NCBI GenBank assembly: GCA_963777515.1
Contig: CAVZQU010000007.1
Coordinates: 248,001 to 312,000 of the forward strand
Direction of reading: 5' to 3'
From: CAVSWT01 sp963777515
Lineage (GTDB): Bacteria; Bacteroidota; Ignavibacteria; Ignavibacteriales; Ignavibacteriaceae
Length of the DNA stretch: 64,000 nucleotides
Made by a program: the position numbers and the translations under genes. The notes under the pieces were generated by a model, which was given only the letters and a program-made list of their open reading frames with translations, ran no database searches and had not been told where the DNA came from. This document shows, piece by piece, positions 29,426 to 39,805 of the stretch; position 1 is the first letter of the stretch, and the number at the start of each line of letters is the position of its first letter.

Positions 29426-30566
29426 CTAATCCAAGAGAAGATTCTTGATTTTATCTGAGGCTAAAATTAAACCTTTTTCAAAATTTTTTATCGACTCTTC
29501 TTTTGAATTGAAAAATGATGATAATTCAATTACTTCAAAAATCTGAGGCAATTTATTCTTAACTTCGGGAGCAAAGTATCCTGCAATAATTATTATTCCT
29601 TTTGACTTGATCTTTAAAGTAATCAATAATAATTCCTGGTGCCTTATTCATAAAGCTTGGCTATCAAATGCTCCCTCCCCTGTTATTATAAAATCAACAT
29701 TATAGTAATTTTTCAAATTCAAATCATTCAAAATAAAATCTTTCGAAGATTTAATTTGAGAATTAAAAAATATTTGAAATCCAGCTGCTAATCCACCGGC
29801 AGCACCGGATAATTCTTTAGAAGAATCCAATAAATTATTTTTATACAATAGATTAACAAGATTATTAAAACCATATTCAATCTGCTCAAGCTCATTTTCT
29901 GTTGAACCTTTTTGTTTTCCAAACACAAAAGTTGCTCCATTTTTCCCAAGCAAAGGATTATCGACATCAGTAATAATTTCAATATCAAAACTAAAGCGAT
30001 TCTGACTTCCAAGTCAGAGATTTCACTTTATTAAAGTTAGATGGAATAGTTTTTAATTCATTATTCAATTCATCATATAAGTTTTAATCCTGAACTGGGA
30101 GCACATTCCAATTCCGAGGTCATTTGTCCCGCTGCCGCCAACTCCAATAATTACTTTTTTAATCTTTAACTTGCCTGATTCGGATTTATTTTGAAGTGAG
30201 TTTAACAAATCACCCATTCCTTTAGAGCTCAATTTTATCGGCCTTCTCAATTCTTTTGGTATTAAATGTAAACCTAATACTTTAGCAGATTCAATATAAA
30301 TTGTCTGAGTATCTTCTTTATAACCAACTGGAACATTAATTAAAGTTTCATCATAAGGTGTAGATGTTTTGAAATTTAATATTTCCAGATTAAAATGATG
30401 CTTGCATAGCTTCTAAAAAACCATCTCCTCCATCTGAAATAGGAAAAGGAATTAAATCAAAATTTTCATTTGATAAATTATTTTGAAGAATTTCAATTAT
30501 TTTATTTGAAGATGCACATTCTTTAAAACTATTTGGGGCAAGTAATATTTTAATCTTTTTATCCAA
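29426..30566 (-). CDS. Glycerate kinase, GlxK/GarK type (about five frameshifts)
   Basis: Can be followed as one protein of about 375 residues from a TTG at 30566 (KIKILLAPNSFKECASSN) only by changing frame near 30403, 30090, 30000, 29650 and 29605. Retained signatures are PISDGGDGFLEAM, IKKVIIGVGGSGTNDLGIGM, TDVDNPLLGKNGATFVFGKQKGS, LSGAAGGLAAGF and VDFIITGEGAFDSQAL, all in family order, ending with APEVKNKLPQIFEVI. The family phosphorylates D-glycerate to 2- or 3-phosphoglycerate. The number of breaks makes a pseudogene possible, but every conserved block is intact, which fits sequence error. It starts three bases after the GT9 stop. Confidence 0.72.
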
Positions 30567-30568
30567 TT

Positions 30569-31589
30569 CTATCTATTAATTATTTCTTTTAATCTTTCAA
30601 AAACTTTTTGGGCATCTATTCCTCCTTCTCCACTGAATGAACATTTTTTGGGATCACCAGGACATTTATTCTGACAATAATCTTCTTCAGGTAAAATAAT
30701 TTCCGAATAATTTCCTTTCGGACCCCATAAATTTGGAGAGCAAGCTGTAAGTGGACAAAAGAGCGAAAGTGTTTTTACTTTCAGTGCTGCTGCAATGTGC
30801 ATTGGGCCTGTGCTTGCAGAGATTAGTAAATCCAATGAAGCAAAATTCACAATTGATTTTCTTAAATCGTTACATTCATTTATATAAATTACATTATTTA
30901 GATTCTTTATTTCATCCGGGATTAGTAAATCTGTTATCGCAATTTTAATTCCTTCAATCTCACTTATTTTTTTAACCAGAGTTTTATATTCATCCACAGG
31001 CAAATTTGGAGCCGAATTTCCGCTTGTTACATTAATCCCAATGAATAACTCCCTGTCTGTGCAAATATTTTTTTTAATATTTTTAGCTTCCATCTTTTCT
31101 TCTTCAGTTAGAAAGATTTCAGTATCTAAATTATTTGTTTCAATTCCAAGTTTTCTAATTGAATCCAAACAATAATCAGCTTCGTGCCTTAACGGAATAT
31201 ATTTATTTCGATAAACACTTTTAGTATTTGTTACAAATTGATAAAACTTATGCCCTACTCCTATTCTATTTTCTATACCAGCAAAGAATAAAAGCCAATT
31301 TATTCTTTCGGTCGGCAACAACATTATTGAATGAGTAAAATTATAGCTTCTAATTTTCTTTATTAACTTCAGCTTATCTAACAAAATTAAAAGAATCTTT
31401 TTCATCAGGATAAATTATAATTTCATCAACATTTGGATTATTTAAATAGATATCTTTTGCGTATCTTCTAACAAGAACCGCAACATAACTTGATGGATAT
31501 TTCTTTTTTATTTCTCTTGGAATTGGAGTTGACAAAACAACATCACCCAAGCGGTCTGGACGTGACATTAAAATTCTTAATTGACTCAT
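30569..31589 (-). CDS. Glycosyltransferase family 9 (heptosyltransferase-like; one frameshift)
   Basis: About 340 residues. The start MSQLRILMSRPDRLGDVVLSTP is the GT9 N-terminal signature (RxDRLGDxVLxTP). The frame breaks at about 31378-31383, DSFNFV continuing as DKLKLIKKIRSYNF. Further on are LLPTERINWLLFFAGIENRIG, GINVTSGNSAPNLPVDEY, the nucleotide-sugar site SASTGPMHIAAALKVKTLSLF, and a cysteine-rich end (CQNKCPGDPKKCSF). GT9 enzymes add heptose or similar sugars to the LPS core in the cytosol. It overlaps the GT4 gene by four bases and belongs to the 29-38 kb envelope cluster. Confidence 0.87.
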
Positions 31590-32629
31590 ATTCGAATATT
31601 CTTAACCGATTCATAAATTTCTGAAGATCTTTGTGCTATCTTACTCCACAAGAAATTCTCTTGAATAAAATTTTGAAGTGAATCTGATTTAGCAGCGTTT
31701 AATGACTTTTCAACTCCCTGCTGAATTGATTCTATCGAATTGGGTTCAACATATTCAACCATATTTTTAAAATAATCTTTAGTACCGCCATAAGGTGTAA
31801 TAACAATTTTAGCACCGCTTAAAGCAGCTTCCAGTGCAGCTATACCAGGAGTTTCAAATAAAGATGGTAATACAAACGTGTTACAAGCCGCATAGGCAGA
31901 AGCAAGTAATTCAGAATCGTTTTCTAATTCATCAATAAGCAGAATATGTTTATTCCTTTGTATGATTTGCTTTACTGATTCACTTTCACCTGTTTCTAAT
32001 ATTTTTCCTATTATAACAGCCGGATGATTTATTTTCTCTAAGGCTTTAACAAGAGAAAGAATATTTTTTCTCTTTGGGCCAATATGTCCGACATTTAATA
32101 TAAAATTTTTTATACCATATTTTTTATAAAATATATCCGGATCGGCATATAAAAATCTTTCTGAAACACCGTTTGGTATTATCCTAAACTTATTAATAGG
32201 GATATTGAATCCGTTTGAAATTAAATTTTGTTCTTCAGTTGTATTTGGCAAAACTAATTCAGACCAGTTACAGATATCTCTAATAAATCCATAATCAAAC
32301 CAAAGACCGGGAATAAATTTTCTTGTGAATTTGTCTATAGAATTAACTCGTCTTAAAAAGTTAGTTGAGTGAGAGCTGAAAAAAACCGGTTCAACTAAAA
32401 ATTCTATATTGTTATAAAATAAATTCCTTGCAAAACCATAAATAGAAAAATTAGAGCCAACAAGATGAACTATATCATAGCTTTTAAGTTTATCAACCGA
32501 TGACCACATATTAAAAAGTTCAACTTCATGTCCAAGCTTTTCCAATTCTTTTTTGCATTCCATTATTTTAATATAAGGCCCGCCTTTGGCTATTGGAACA
32601 CCTTCGTATGTAGCAAAACAAATTTTCAT
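31586..32629 (-). CDS. Glycosyltransferase family 4
   Basis: 347 residues, no frame break. GT-B fold: an N-terminal acceptor domain with GVPIAKGGPYIKIMECKKEL, then VLPNTTEEQNLI, IIPNGVSERFL, ILNVGHIGPKRKNILSLVKAL and the donor-site motif FVLPSLFETPGIAALEAALSG (E-x7-E region) near residue 270. It probably transfers a sugar from a nucleotide donor onto a lipid-linked glycan on the cytosolic face. It overlaps both neighbours by four bases (GT9 downstream, deacetylase-like upstream), so the group is translationally coupled. Donor and acceptor are unknown. Confidence 0.88.
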   Translation of the reverse strand: MKICFATYEGVPIAKGGPYIKIMECKKELEKLGHEVELFNMWSSVDKLKSYDIVHLVGSNFSIYGFARNLFYNNIEFLVEPVFFSSHSTNFLRRVNSIDKFTRKFIPGLWFDYGFIRDICNWSELVLPNTTEEQNLISNGFNIPINKFRIIPNGVSERFLYADPDIFYKKYGIKNFILNVGHIGPKRKNILSLVKALEKINHPAVIIGKILETGESESVKQIIQRNKHILLIDELENDSELLASAYAACNTFVLPSLFETPGIAALEAALSGAKIVITPYGGTKDYFKNMVEYVEPNSIESIQQGVEKSLNAAKSDSLQNFIQENFLWSKIAQRSSEIYESVKNIRI

Positions 32630-34184
32630 TGTTTTGACTTTCTATATTTAAATAGCATATCATGTCTAATCATACGTAAAGAAGTTTTTCTCATTTCATT
32701 TGGAGAAATTTTATATTCAACTTTCGAATTAGCATTTTCTATTTTCATTACTTTTAAATCATTACCATTCAACGGAGCTAAATAAATTTCTTTGTTCGGA
32801 TAAAATGTTCGCAGCCAAAATATATTTTCATTAGATTCTGTTTTTATCTTAATTTCTCCATCAATTAATTCAGCTTCCCATTTTAAAGAGGCTCTTTTAA
32901 TCCACCAGTCATAAAAATCGCTAAATGTTAAAATAGGAATATTTAAAGAATTAATTTTCTTAAATATTTTATCTAAAATATTTAATCTCTTTTCGCCGGG
33001 ATGGGTATATAAAATAATTGGTTCCTGCAATGATAATTTTTGTTCGATTATATTTAGGAAATAGCATAACATTCCATCATCATTATGACCGCTCCATTTT
33101 AATCTGCCAAAACTTAATGGATGAATAGGTATTTGTAAAACTTTACTAATTGAATTTTTCGCAAAAGGGTAAAACGGAAAACTATCATACGCATAACTAA
33201 ACTCTGAAGAATATTTAAAATCTAATTCTTCCAAAGATTGGTTCAATTCCTCATTCCACTCACCAAATGGTGCTACATAACCAATTGGACTAGGATTTAT
33301 ATTTTTTAACTTTTCAATTCCCAACTTTGTGTTTTCATAGTTTTCTTTATAATTGTTGAATACACGATGTCTATAGCAATGTAATGCAATTTCTTGATTG
33401 GAAAAACTTTTGTATAAATCTATGATTTCATTATCAACCGATTTTGTTTCAACAAACCATGTTGCAGATAATATTATTTTCTTGAAATAATTTATTTAGT
33501 TGGCTCAATTGATCATAGGTCCCGAAGTCAGTATCAACTCTAAATGAAAAAATACTTTTCTTCCCATTTGGGAATTGCCATAAATTAATGAATGGAAGAT
33601 TTCTATGGTGATACAAATTTTCTAACGCATTTTTTATTAAATGAACTATTGCTCCTTTTGAAACTTGGGCTACTCTTTCATTGGTTTCTACATTTCCATA
33701 TTCTGTATAAAAATTTTTCCTTTTTACTTTAGATGAAATCATTAGAGATGAAAAGCCGGAAGGGAAAACAATTATTTTACCTTTACCAATATTAGTGGCA
33801 TAGGTTGTATTCGTTCTGTTTTGATTTGGAAGATGATTTGATTCTTTTGTAACTCTGCAATATTTAAATACATCACAAATAATATTTTGATTAAATATTT
33901 CATCTATTTCGGACTGTATAAATCTAATAAATATATTTTTAGTTTTAATGTTTAATACTTTCTCAACTATATCAGCTTCTGTAATAACACAACCGCCACT
34001 TTGGACATAACTTAAAAATGATTCTTTATTAACCTTCTTATCACTAACTATTATAACAGGGAATGTATTTTCGCTTAAGGAATTTTCTTCATTGATAATT
34101 CTATATGATATACCAATTTGCGAAAGTAAAATTTCCCAATGAGGTTTTAAGGATGTTATGCCTACATTTAAATTCAGACGAGTA
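32626..34184 (-). CDS. Polysaccharide deacetylase-family protein with N-terminal amidotransferase-like region (frameshifted, start uncertain)
   Basis: About 520 residues. An open frame without any ATG for its first 147 codons begins at 34184; the likely true start (KVLVLNLNVGITSLKPHW) needs one base added near 34174. The first about 150 residues (SYRIINEENSL, VIIVSDKKVNK, SGGCVITEAD) look like a class I amidotransferase or BPL-N fold. The NodB-like part has FSFRVDTDFGTYDQLSQL (metal Asp pair), an extra base at about 33459 (continuing as WFVETKSVDNEIIDLY), IALHCYRHRVFNNYKENY and IGYVAPFGEWNEEL. This architecture occurs in exopolysaccharide clusters. Activity on an N-acetylated glycan is inferred; it overlaps the GT4 gene by four bases. 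Confidence 0.7.
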
Positions 34185-34216
34185 CCTTATTATTAAAATA
34201 TCTTTATAAAATTTCT

Positions 34217-35357
34217 TTAAATATTTTTTAGTTCTTTTTTTAGAATATTAACAATTCTTTCAGCAGATTTGCCATCCCCAAAAGGATTATTTCCCTTAAA
34301 ATAATTGTAATGATTCTTTAAGCGCTTGTCTATTTCCTTAAAAGTTTTTTTTATTTTTTGCGAATTGCTGCCCGTTAAAAAAGCATACCCAGCTTTTATT
34401 GCTTCATTTCTTTCCGTAGCATCGCGCATAACAATTAGTGGTTTTTTAAAGACAAAGCTTTCTTCTTGTATTCCACCGGAATCCGTTAATATAAAATGAC
34501 AATTATTCATTAAGTAAATGAAAGATAAATAATCCATTGGAGGAAGTAGAAAAATATTATCAACATCTTTTAAGATTTGCTTAACAGGGAGCTGCACATT
34601 TGGATTTAAATGAACCGGGTAAACAAAATTGTAATCGTAATTTTTTGCTAAATCTTTAATTGTTAAGAGCATCTTTTTAAATTCTTCACCAAATTTTTCT
34701 CTTCGATGAAGAGTTATCAAAATAAATTTTTTATCAAAAAAAGTATTAGGCAAATATTTGAAAACATTACTTTTAATTTTTTTTGATGATACTTTATTTC
34801 AGTATTTTTTTATTTGCTTCATTTAGCGAATCAATTACTGTATTTCCGGTAATAAATATTCTGTCCCTTTTTATTCCTTCTTTAATAAGGTTATCTGCTG
34901 CGGCTTTTGTAGGAGCAAAATGGTAATCAGTTAATAGCGAAATAATTCTTCTATTGATTTCTTCTGGATAAGGATGGAATTTATTAAAACTTCTTAAACC
35001 GGCTTCAACATGTGCTATTTTAACTTTTTTGTAGAAAGCTGCAAGCGAAACAGTAAATGCTGTAGTTGTGTCACCTTGTACGATAAGTAAATCCGGATTA
35101 ACGTCTTCAATAATATTTTTGAATTTTGAAATTGAATTAGAAGATATTTCAAATAAGTCTTGATTCTTCTTCATGATGTTCATATCAAAATCTAACCTGA
35201 TATTAAAGACATCAAGAACCTGCTTCACCATTTCTTTATGTTGTCCTGTTGAACAGACAAAAGTCTTAAATGATTTTTCTTTTTTCAATCTCCTAATTAC
35301 CGGGGCTAATTTTATTGCTTCCGGCCGTGTTCCAAAAACTACAAGAATTCTTTTCAT
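34217..35357 (-). CDS. wecB: UDP-N-acetylglucosamine 2-epimerase (non-hydrolysing; one frameshift)
   Basis: About 379 residues. Converts UDP-GlcNAc to UDP-ManNAc for envelope polysaccharide. Signatures: VFGTRPEAIKLAPVIRRL at the start, VQGDTTTAFTVSLAAF, HVEAGLRSFNKFHPYPEEINRRI, then after the break LITLHRREKFGEEF, PVHLNPNVQ and LTDSGGIQEESF. The frame breaks at about 34796, where an extra A ends the first part at NKKILK; removing it gives a continuous KVSSKKIKSNVFKYLPNTFF. The ATG overlaps the stop of the restored upstream glycosyltransferase (TAATG). No ManNAc dehydrogenase gene is beside it. Confidence 0.93.
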
Positions 35358-36372
35358 TATTGTTTGAGCAAGTGTTGTAATACTTTTTCTAAATTAGAAT
35401 CGCTGCTATCTTTACTAAATAAAATCAGATTTTCATTGTTTATATCTTTTATACAGCCCATGCTGGGGCTATTACTTTCTTATTATAGTTCAAAGCTAAA
35501 ATTATACTGCCTGAAGTTAGAATATCATCAAAATTAAAAATTACGAAATCCGAAATCCCAAAAAATAAATTTAATTCTTCTTCGTCAATAAATTTACTTA
35601 TTATAAATATATTATCCTTATTTCCTGAAGCGACTAACATTTTTTTGAAATAACTTTCGTTTCCCTTTTTGACTAGTCCGGCTATAATTAAAATTGAATT
35701 GTTATAGGCACTAAAGAGATTTATAATTTCAACTAGACCTTTATATTCAGCGATTGCGCCAAATGTTAAAAATATTTTTTTTTGACTATCAATTTTGATT
35801 TGAGGAAATTTATTTTGTAATAATTTAATTGACTTTTGCTTATCAATAATTTCTACTTTGAAATCAGGATGCTTAACAATAAAAAATTTTGATTCAGGCA
35901 CCTTTAAAATTGGAGCCATAATTTTAATTGCTGATTCGCAATGCACATGAAGTCTATTCGAAATCTTTGCTAGATATCTGAGGAAAATAATATTTAGAAA
36001 TTTATATTTGTTTGAGTGCGGAGATTTATTGTGAATTGTCCAGATTATCTTGCCGCCAATTATTTTGTAAAAGGTTATCCAAAAAATTTTCCAAAAACTT
36101 CCGGATAGAGATTTTAAATCAGTTACTTCAAACCAATGATAATGAAGTAGATTATTTTCATGGTAAAGCTTTTTAACAAATATTTTAAAATGAAGATAAA
36201 CCGAAAGAAACTCTATTCTTAAATTACCGGCATTTCCTTCTATGATTTCTTTATAAAACTGGTATAAGTAATCAGTATTTTTATTTTTTGGATTTGAGAG
36301 AGGAACTACATAAATCTTTTTGAGATGAGGAACTAACGCAAAATATTCTTTTAATAATTTTTCTTCATTCAT
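35357..36372 (-). CDS. Glycosyltransferase (GT-B fold; one frameshift near the 3' end)
   Basis: About 338 residues. The visible parts include HYHWFEVTDLKSLSGSFWKIF, IIWTIHNKSPHSNKYKFLN, LHVHCESAIKIMAPIL, FLTFGAIAEYKGLVEIINLF and FGISDFVIFNFDDILTSGSI, as in GT4-like glycosyltransferases. Read literally it stops at 35449 (VIAPAWAV). Adding one base at 35459-35462 gives APAMGCIKDINNENLILFSK and a stop that overlaps the wecB ATG by one base, which supports the correction. It overlaps the membrane glycosyltransferase gene upstream by one base. Substrates are unknown. Confidence 0.8.
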
Positions 36373-37688
36373 TAAGAAAACGCAAACCTTTTGTAAGATT
36401 TTATTGCTATCGCTGCAAATGGCAATAACAATATTATATAGGGATATTTATATCTAGCACCTCCAAAAATAATCATTGTTATTATTAATCCTAAAAAAAA
36501 GAAGACCACTAAAATTAATAAATTAGGGTTCCACATTTTCGCTTTAGAGACACTCTTTACACCTATAAAAATAAGTAAAAGCAGAGCATAATAATATAAT
36601 AGATTTAATGCTTCCAGTATAAAATATAAAATGATTCTAATTGTTGAATAGCCGTGAAAAATGTTAGAAATACTTCTACCCTTAATAATATATTTAACAA
36701 ATGCAGCAAAATTTAAATTAGGCATTTTAAGTATATGGTTTAAGGTTATGTCATCCCAAATATAAGTATGAATAATTTTTAACGGCATAAACCCAATCCA
36801 TTTCAATTTATTTTTATTTATCCAATCTATTGATTCATTTCGCCATATTTTATCTTTTTCAACAAATGTTTTTTTTGCTGTGTCGGGGATATATCCAAGA
36901 TTTCCTTTTTCAAATACGTGATCGTTGTACCCGCCATTTGCCAAATCATTAGCTCCAATTAGAAGGTTATATCCTCCAGTTACTGAAGTAAAGATAAAAT
37001 AATTAAAATTATAATAAGTGATTGCCCCAAAAATTAAAATAAAGAAAGACACTCCGGTTAGATATAATAGCAACTTCTTCGGCACTATCTTATTATTAAT
37101 CCAATTATAAAACTCAATTACCATTATAGAAATTAACAATGCCCATCCAATTGGCCTTACGCCCAAAGAAGCAGCAGCAAGCAAGCCGGAAATAAAAATA
37201 TATTTTTTTTCCGTTTTCAGATAAAAATAAATTGATGATAAAACCAATACTCCAAAAAACATTTCGGTTAAGTCTAGAATTATCATTCCTAGACTATTTA
37301 GATAAAACATATATAAAATGGAAGTTATCTTAGCAACTGATTCGTTAAATACTTTTTTTGATATTTTATATAGAAAATATAACTGCAGAATATTTAAGAT
37401 TATATTTAATATCCCAATTGAAATAACAGAATGATAGATTGAAATTACAACGATGATTAAATTGATATATAACGGGGCAATAATAAAATCATCATATAAA
37501 TTCATCGGTGCCGGATAAATAGTTCCTTTGCTTAAGCAGTTTTGTGCTATTTCATAATATTGATAATATTTAGGAATATCATTTTCTATATAAGAAATTG
37601 AAAAAATTAAAAATAAGATTTGAATTAAAATGTAAATTATGATTAGAGTTTTGAAGTGTGAAATAAAATAATTTAATATTTTACTCAT
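36372..37688 (-). CDS. Polytopic membrane glycosyltransferase, GT39/ArnT-like
   Basis: 438 residues with roughly ten transmembrane helices. The first external loop after helix 1 contains acidic residues (SYIENDIPKYYQYY), as expected for the catalytic loop of GT-C enzymes that use polyprenyl-phosphate sugars. Other typical stretches are NLYDDFIIAPLYINLIIVVI, ITSILYMFYLNSLGMIILDL and SGLLAAASLGVRPIGWALLI. It probably transfers a sugar on the periplasmic side to a lipid-linked glycan or protein. It starts the cluster of envelope genes running down to 29.4 kb. Specificity cannot be read from the sequence. Confidence 0.78.
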   Translation of the reverse strand: MSKILNYFISHFKTLIIIYILIQILFLIFSISYIENDIPKYYQYYEIAQNCLSKGTIYPAPMNLYDDFIIAPLYINLIIVVISIYHSVISIGILNIILNILQLYFLYKISKKVFNESVAKITSILYMFYLNSLGMIILDLTEMFFGVLVLSSIYFYLKTEKKYIFISGLLAAASLGVRPIGWALLISIMVIEFYNWINNKIVPKKLLLYLTGVSFFILIFGAITYYNFNYFIFTSVTGGYNLLIGANDLANGGYNDHVFEKGNLGYIPDTAKKTFVEKDKIWRNESIDWINKNKLKWIGFMPLKIIHTYIWDDITLNHILKMPNLNFAAFVKYIIKGRSISNIFHGYSTIRIILYFILEALNLLYYYALLLLIFIGVKSVSKAKMWNPNLLILVVFFFLGLIITMIIFGGARYKYPYIILLLPFAAIAIKSYKRFAFS

Positions 37689-37742
37689 CTAAAAAGGGAA
37701 AATTATTAAAGGATAATTTTTAAATAACAAATGATAAGTTAG

Positions 37743-38639
37743 TTAAAAACTAAAACTTAATGAAATAGAACTGCCGGAACCCAAACCTAATTTTAAAGGA
37801 ATTAAAGCATAATCAAAAACTAATTCTCCCCAACGGATACCTGCTCCTGCCGTAAATCCTTTTGATAAGTAACCTGTTTGGTAACCAGCCCTGATTGCAA
37901 AAATTCCATTATATGATGTTTCTCCGCCAAGATTAAAATGAATATCATCCGTACTAAGATACTTTTGAAATTCCCCTGCCATAGTAAAGCTAAATTTACT
38001 ATCTGGTATTGCAAATTGGTAAGCAGGGCCAATTCTTATTTCAGTTGGTAGTTTAGTTTTTTCATTCCTCAAGGGAGACATTGAACCTAAATTTTTTATA
38101 ACTGCCGAAGCAAATAATCCTTCAATATTAGTTTTATATCTCAAGCCAAAATCAAAGCCGAAACCTTCTCCCTCATCGTTTAATAATCCCTCGTATAAAT
38201 ATTTAATCGTTGTTCCAAAGGATAAATTATCACTTAGAAAGAACCCAGTGGAAATACTTCCACTGAAATAATTTCCATTGAAAGTTGAAATTGCATCACC
38301 AGCAGTTTGACGAACAGGAATATCACTTATTGTAGTTACATTGAAACCAATTGCAAAAGGAAGACTAAATAAATCAAACTTTACAGCGCCAAGTTCATTT
38401 CTGACATCTTGAATCCATGAATTATGCATAAAAGTTAACTGAGTATTTTCCATTCCAGCCAAATTAGCGGGATTATAATTTATTGTAGTTACATCATTAG
38501 CCACTGCCGCACCTGCATCACCCATTGCTATATTTCTTGCACCAAAACCTAATTTCAAAAATGATAGCCCAGTGTTACCGGCAGATTGCGGAAATATAAA
38601 TGAAGCTGATATAATTATAAGTAGAACTATTTTTTTCAT
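37743..38639 (-). CDS. PorV/PorQ family outer-membrane protein
   Basis: 298 residues with a signal peptide (MKKIVLLIIISASFIFPQ) and the N-terminal PorV/PorQ pattern SFLKLGFGARNIAMGDAGAAVANDVTTINYNPANLAGM. The remaining length consists of amphipathic beta-strands and ends in an outer-membrane-type phenylalanine (ISLSFSF). PorV is the shuttle that delivers type IX secretion cargo to the attachment complex, and PorV/PorQ-like proteins often sit beside cargo genes. A second paralogue lies 74 bases upstream and a T9SS-type cargo protein just beyond it, which supports that role. Confidence 0.85.
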   Translation of the reverse strand: MKKIVLLIIISASFIFPQSAGNTGLSFLKLGFGARNIAMGDAGAAVANDVTTINYNPANLAGMENTQLTFMHNSWIQDVRNELGAVKFDLFSLPFAIGFNVTTISDIPVRQTAGDAISTFNGNYFSGSISTGFFLSDNLSFGTTIKYLYEGLLNDEGEGFGFDFGLRYKTNIEGLFASAVIKNLGSMSPLRNEKTKLPTEIRIGPAYQFAIPDSKFSFTMAGEFQKYLSTDDIHFNLGGETSYNGIFAIRAGYQTGYLSKGFTAGAGIRWGELVFDYALIPLKLGLGSGSSISLSFSF

Positions 38640-38713
38640 TATTTATTTTTTTTTATTTCTAAACTGTTAAATATTTTTCATATAAACATTCAACTATTTT
38701 CAATTTTCTAAGG

Positions 38714-39700
38714 TCAGAAAATAACATTTATACCAACAATATGTCTATCCTGAGGAGAATATTGTTCAATCATAAATGCATAATCAACACCGAAATCTAT
38801 ATTTCCAAAATTTTGAACAAATGAAAAACCAAGTGCAGGTTTAGGCGGCTGATCCAAATTGCTTATATTAAACTGATCTATGCCTCCTCTAAAATATACT
38901 TTATCAAATACATTATATTCCACTCCGGCTCGCAAAATATTGGATTGAGCATTGCTATTTTCAAACTCTAACGATGCTAAAAGCCCAAGTTCTTTATTCA
39001 AATAGCTAACCCCAAATTTTCTAAGGTTAGGAAAATTGTCCGAAGTAGAAACACCATTTTGTCCGTATATACTAGTAGAACTCCAATCATATTTGGAATT
39101 AATGTCTGTAATAACAAATGAAATATTGAATTGGTTATTTATTTTATACAAAGCACCAAAATCTAGCCCAAATGCAGACGAAGTGATATCTTGATATAAT
39201 TTATAATAGTAAAATTTAACTTCTAAACCTAGTGATAACTTATTTGAAAAAGACTTTGCTATACCAAGGAAAAATTGGTTTTCAGAAGTAGACAGTTCTC
39301 CGGTTTTTATATCACTGGCATCACGTTCATCTATCTTACCTACGCCCGAATTAATTATTCCTGCACTAATTCCGGCACTTGATTTTCTAGTAAGATCTTT
39401 TGATGAATGAAGATCAAATTTTCGGGTAAAATTTAAATAATTTAATGAACGGTCTAATGACAAAAATGAATAAGAAGTTTGAACCAAATTGTCTTGCTGA
39501 TATATTATTACAGCGGGATTATAATATGAAACTAAATTTCCTTCAGTAACTGCCGACATTGCATTACCCATCCCAATTCCCCTAGCACCAAATCCCATCC
39601 TGCTGAATGCCCCAGGCATGGAATTTATACTGCTGAATTTAGGTTGAGCAAAAACTATTTGAAAAGATAAAACAAAAAATATTATTAAAACTTTTTTCAA
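38714..39700 (-). CDS. Second PorV/PorQ family outer-membrane protein
   Basis: 328 residues: signal peptide (MKKVLIIFFVLSFQIVFA), then MPGAFSRMGFGARGIGMGNAMSAVTEGNLVSYYNPAVI, the PorV/PorQ start in a form different from its neighbour. Many beta-strands follow (for example AGISAGIINSGVGKID, NQFNISFVITDIN, KVYFRGGIDQFNI) and the chain ends VGINVIF. It is likely co-transcribed with the propeller protein upstream and the first PorV-like gene downstream. Either paralogue could be the partner of the sorting domain at 39.8 kb. Confidence 0.83.
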   Translation of the reverse strand: MKKVLIIFFVLSFQIVFAQPKFSSINSMPGAFSRMGFGARGIGMGNAMSAVTEGNLVSYYNPAVIIYQQDNLVQTSYSFLSLDRSLNYLNFTRKFDLHSSKDLTRKSSAGISAGIINSGVGKIDERDASDIKTGELSTSENQFFLGIAKSFSNKLSLGLEVKFYYYKLYQDITSSAFGLDFGALYKINNQFNISFVITDINSKYDWSSTSIYGQNGVSTSDNFPNLRKFGVSYLNKELGLLASLEFENSNAQSNILRAGVEYNVFDKVYFRGGIDQFNISNLDQPPKPALGFSFVQNFGNIDFGVDYAFMIEQYSPQDRHIVGINVIF

Positions 39701-39728
39701 TTAAACCTCAATTAAAGTTCAAGATTAA

Positions 39729-39752
39729 GCCCGCCTACGGGACAGGCAGGTT
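39729..39752. repeat. GC-rich inverted element in intergenic DNA
   Basis: CCCGCCTACGGGACAGGCAGG is a GC-rich block with overlapping inverted complementarity (GCCTxxxxGGC, CCTGCC on the opposite strand), placed in an AT-rich gap that also contains degenerate direct repeats of a TTCAAGNTNANG-like kind. It belongs with the GC-rich palindromes near 971 and 10617 as a candidate short interspersed element. Confidence 0.35.
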
Positions 39753-39805
39753 CATGTTCAAGTTTATGATCAAGTGTTGAAACTTAAACATGAGCTTGAA
39801 CAAAA

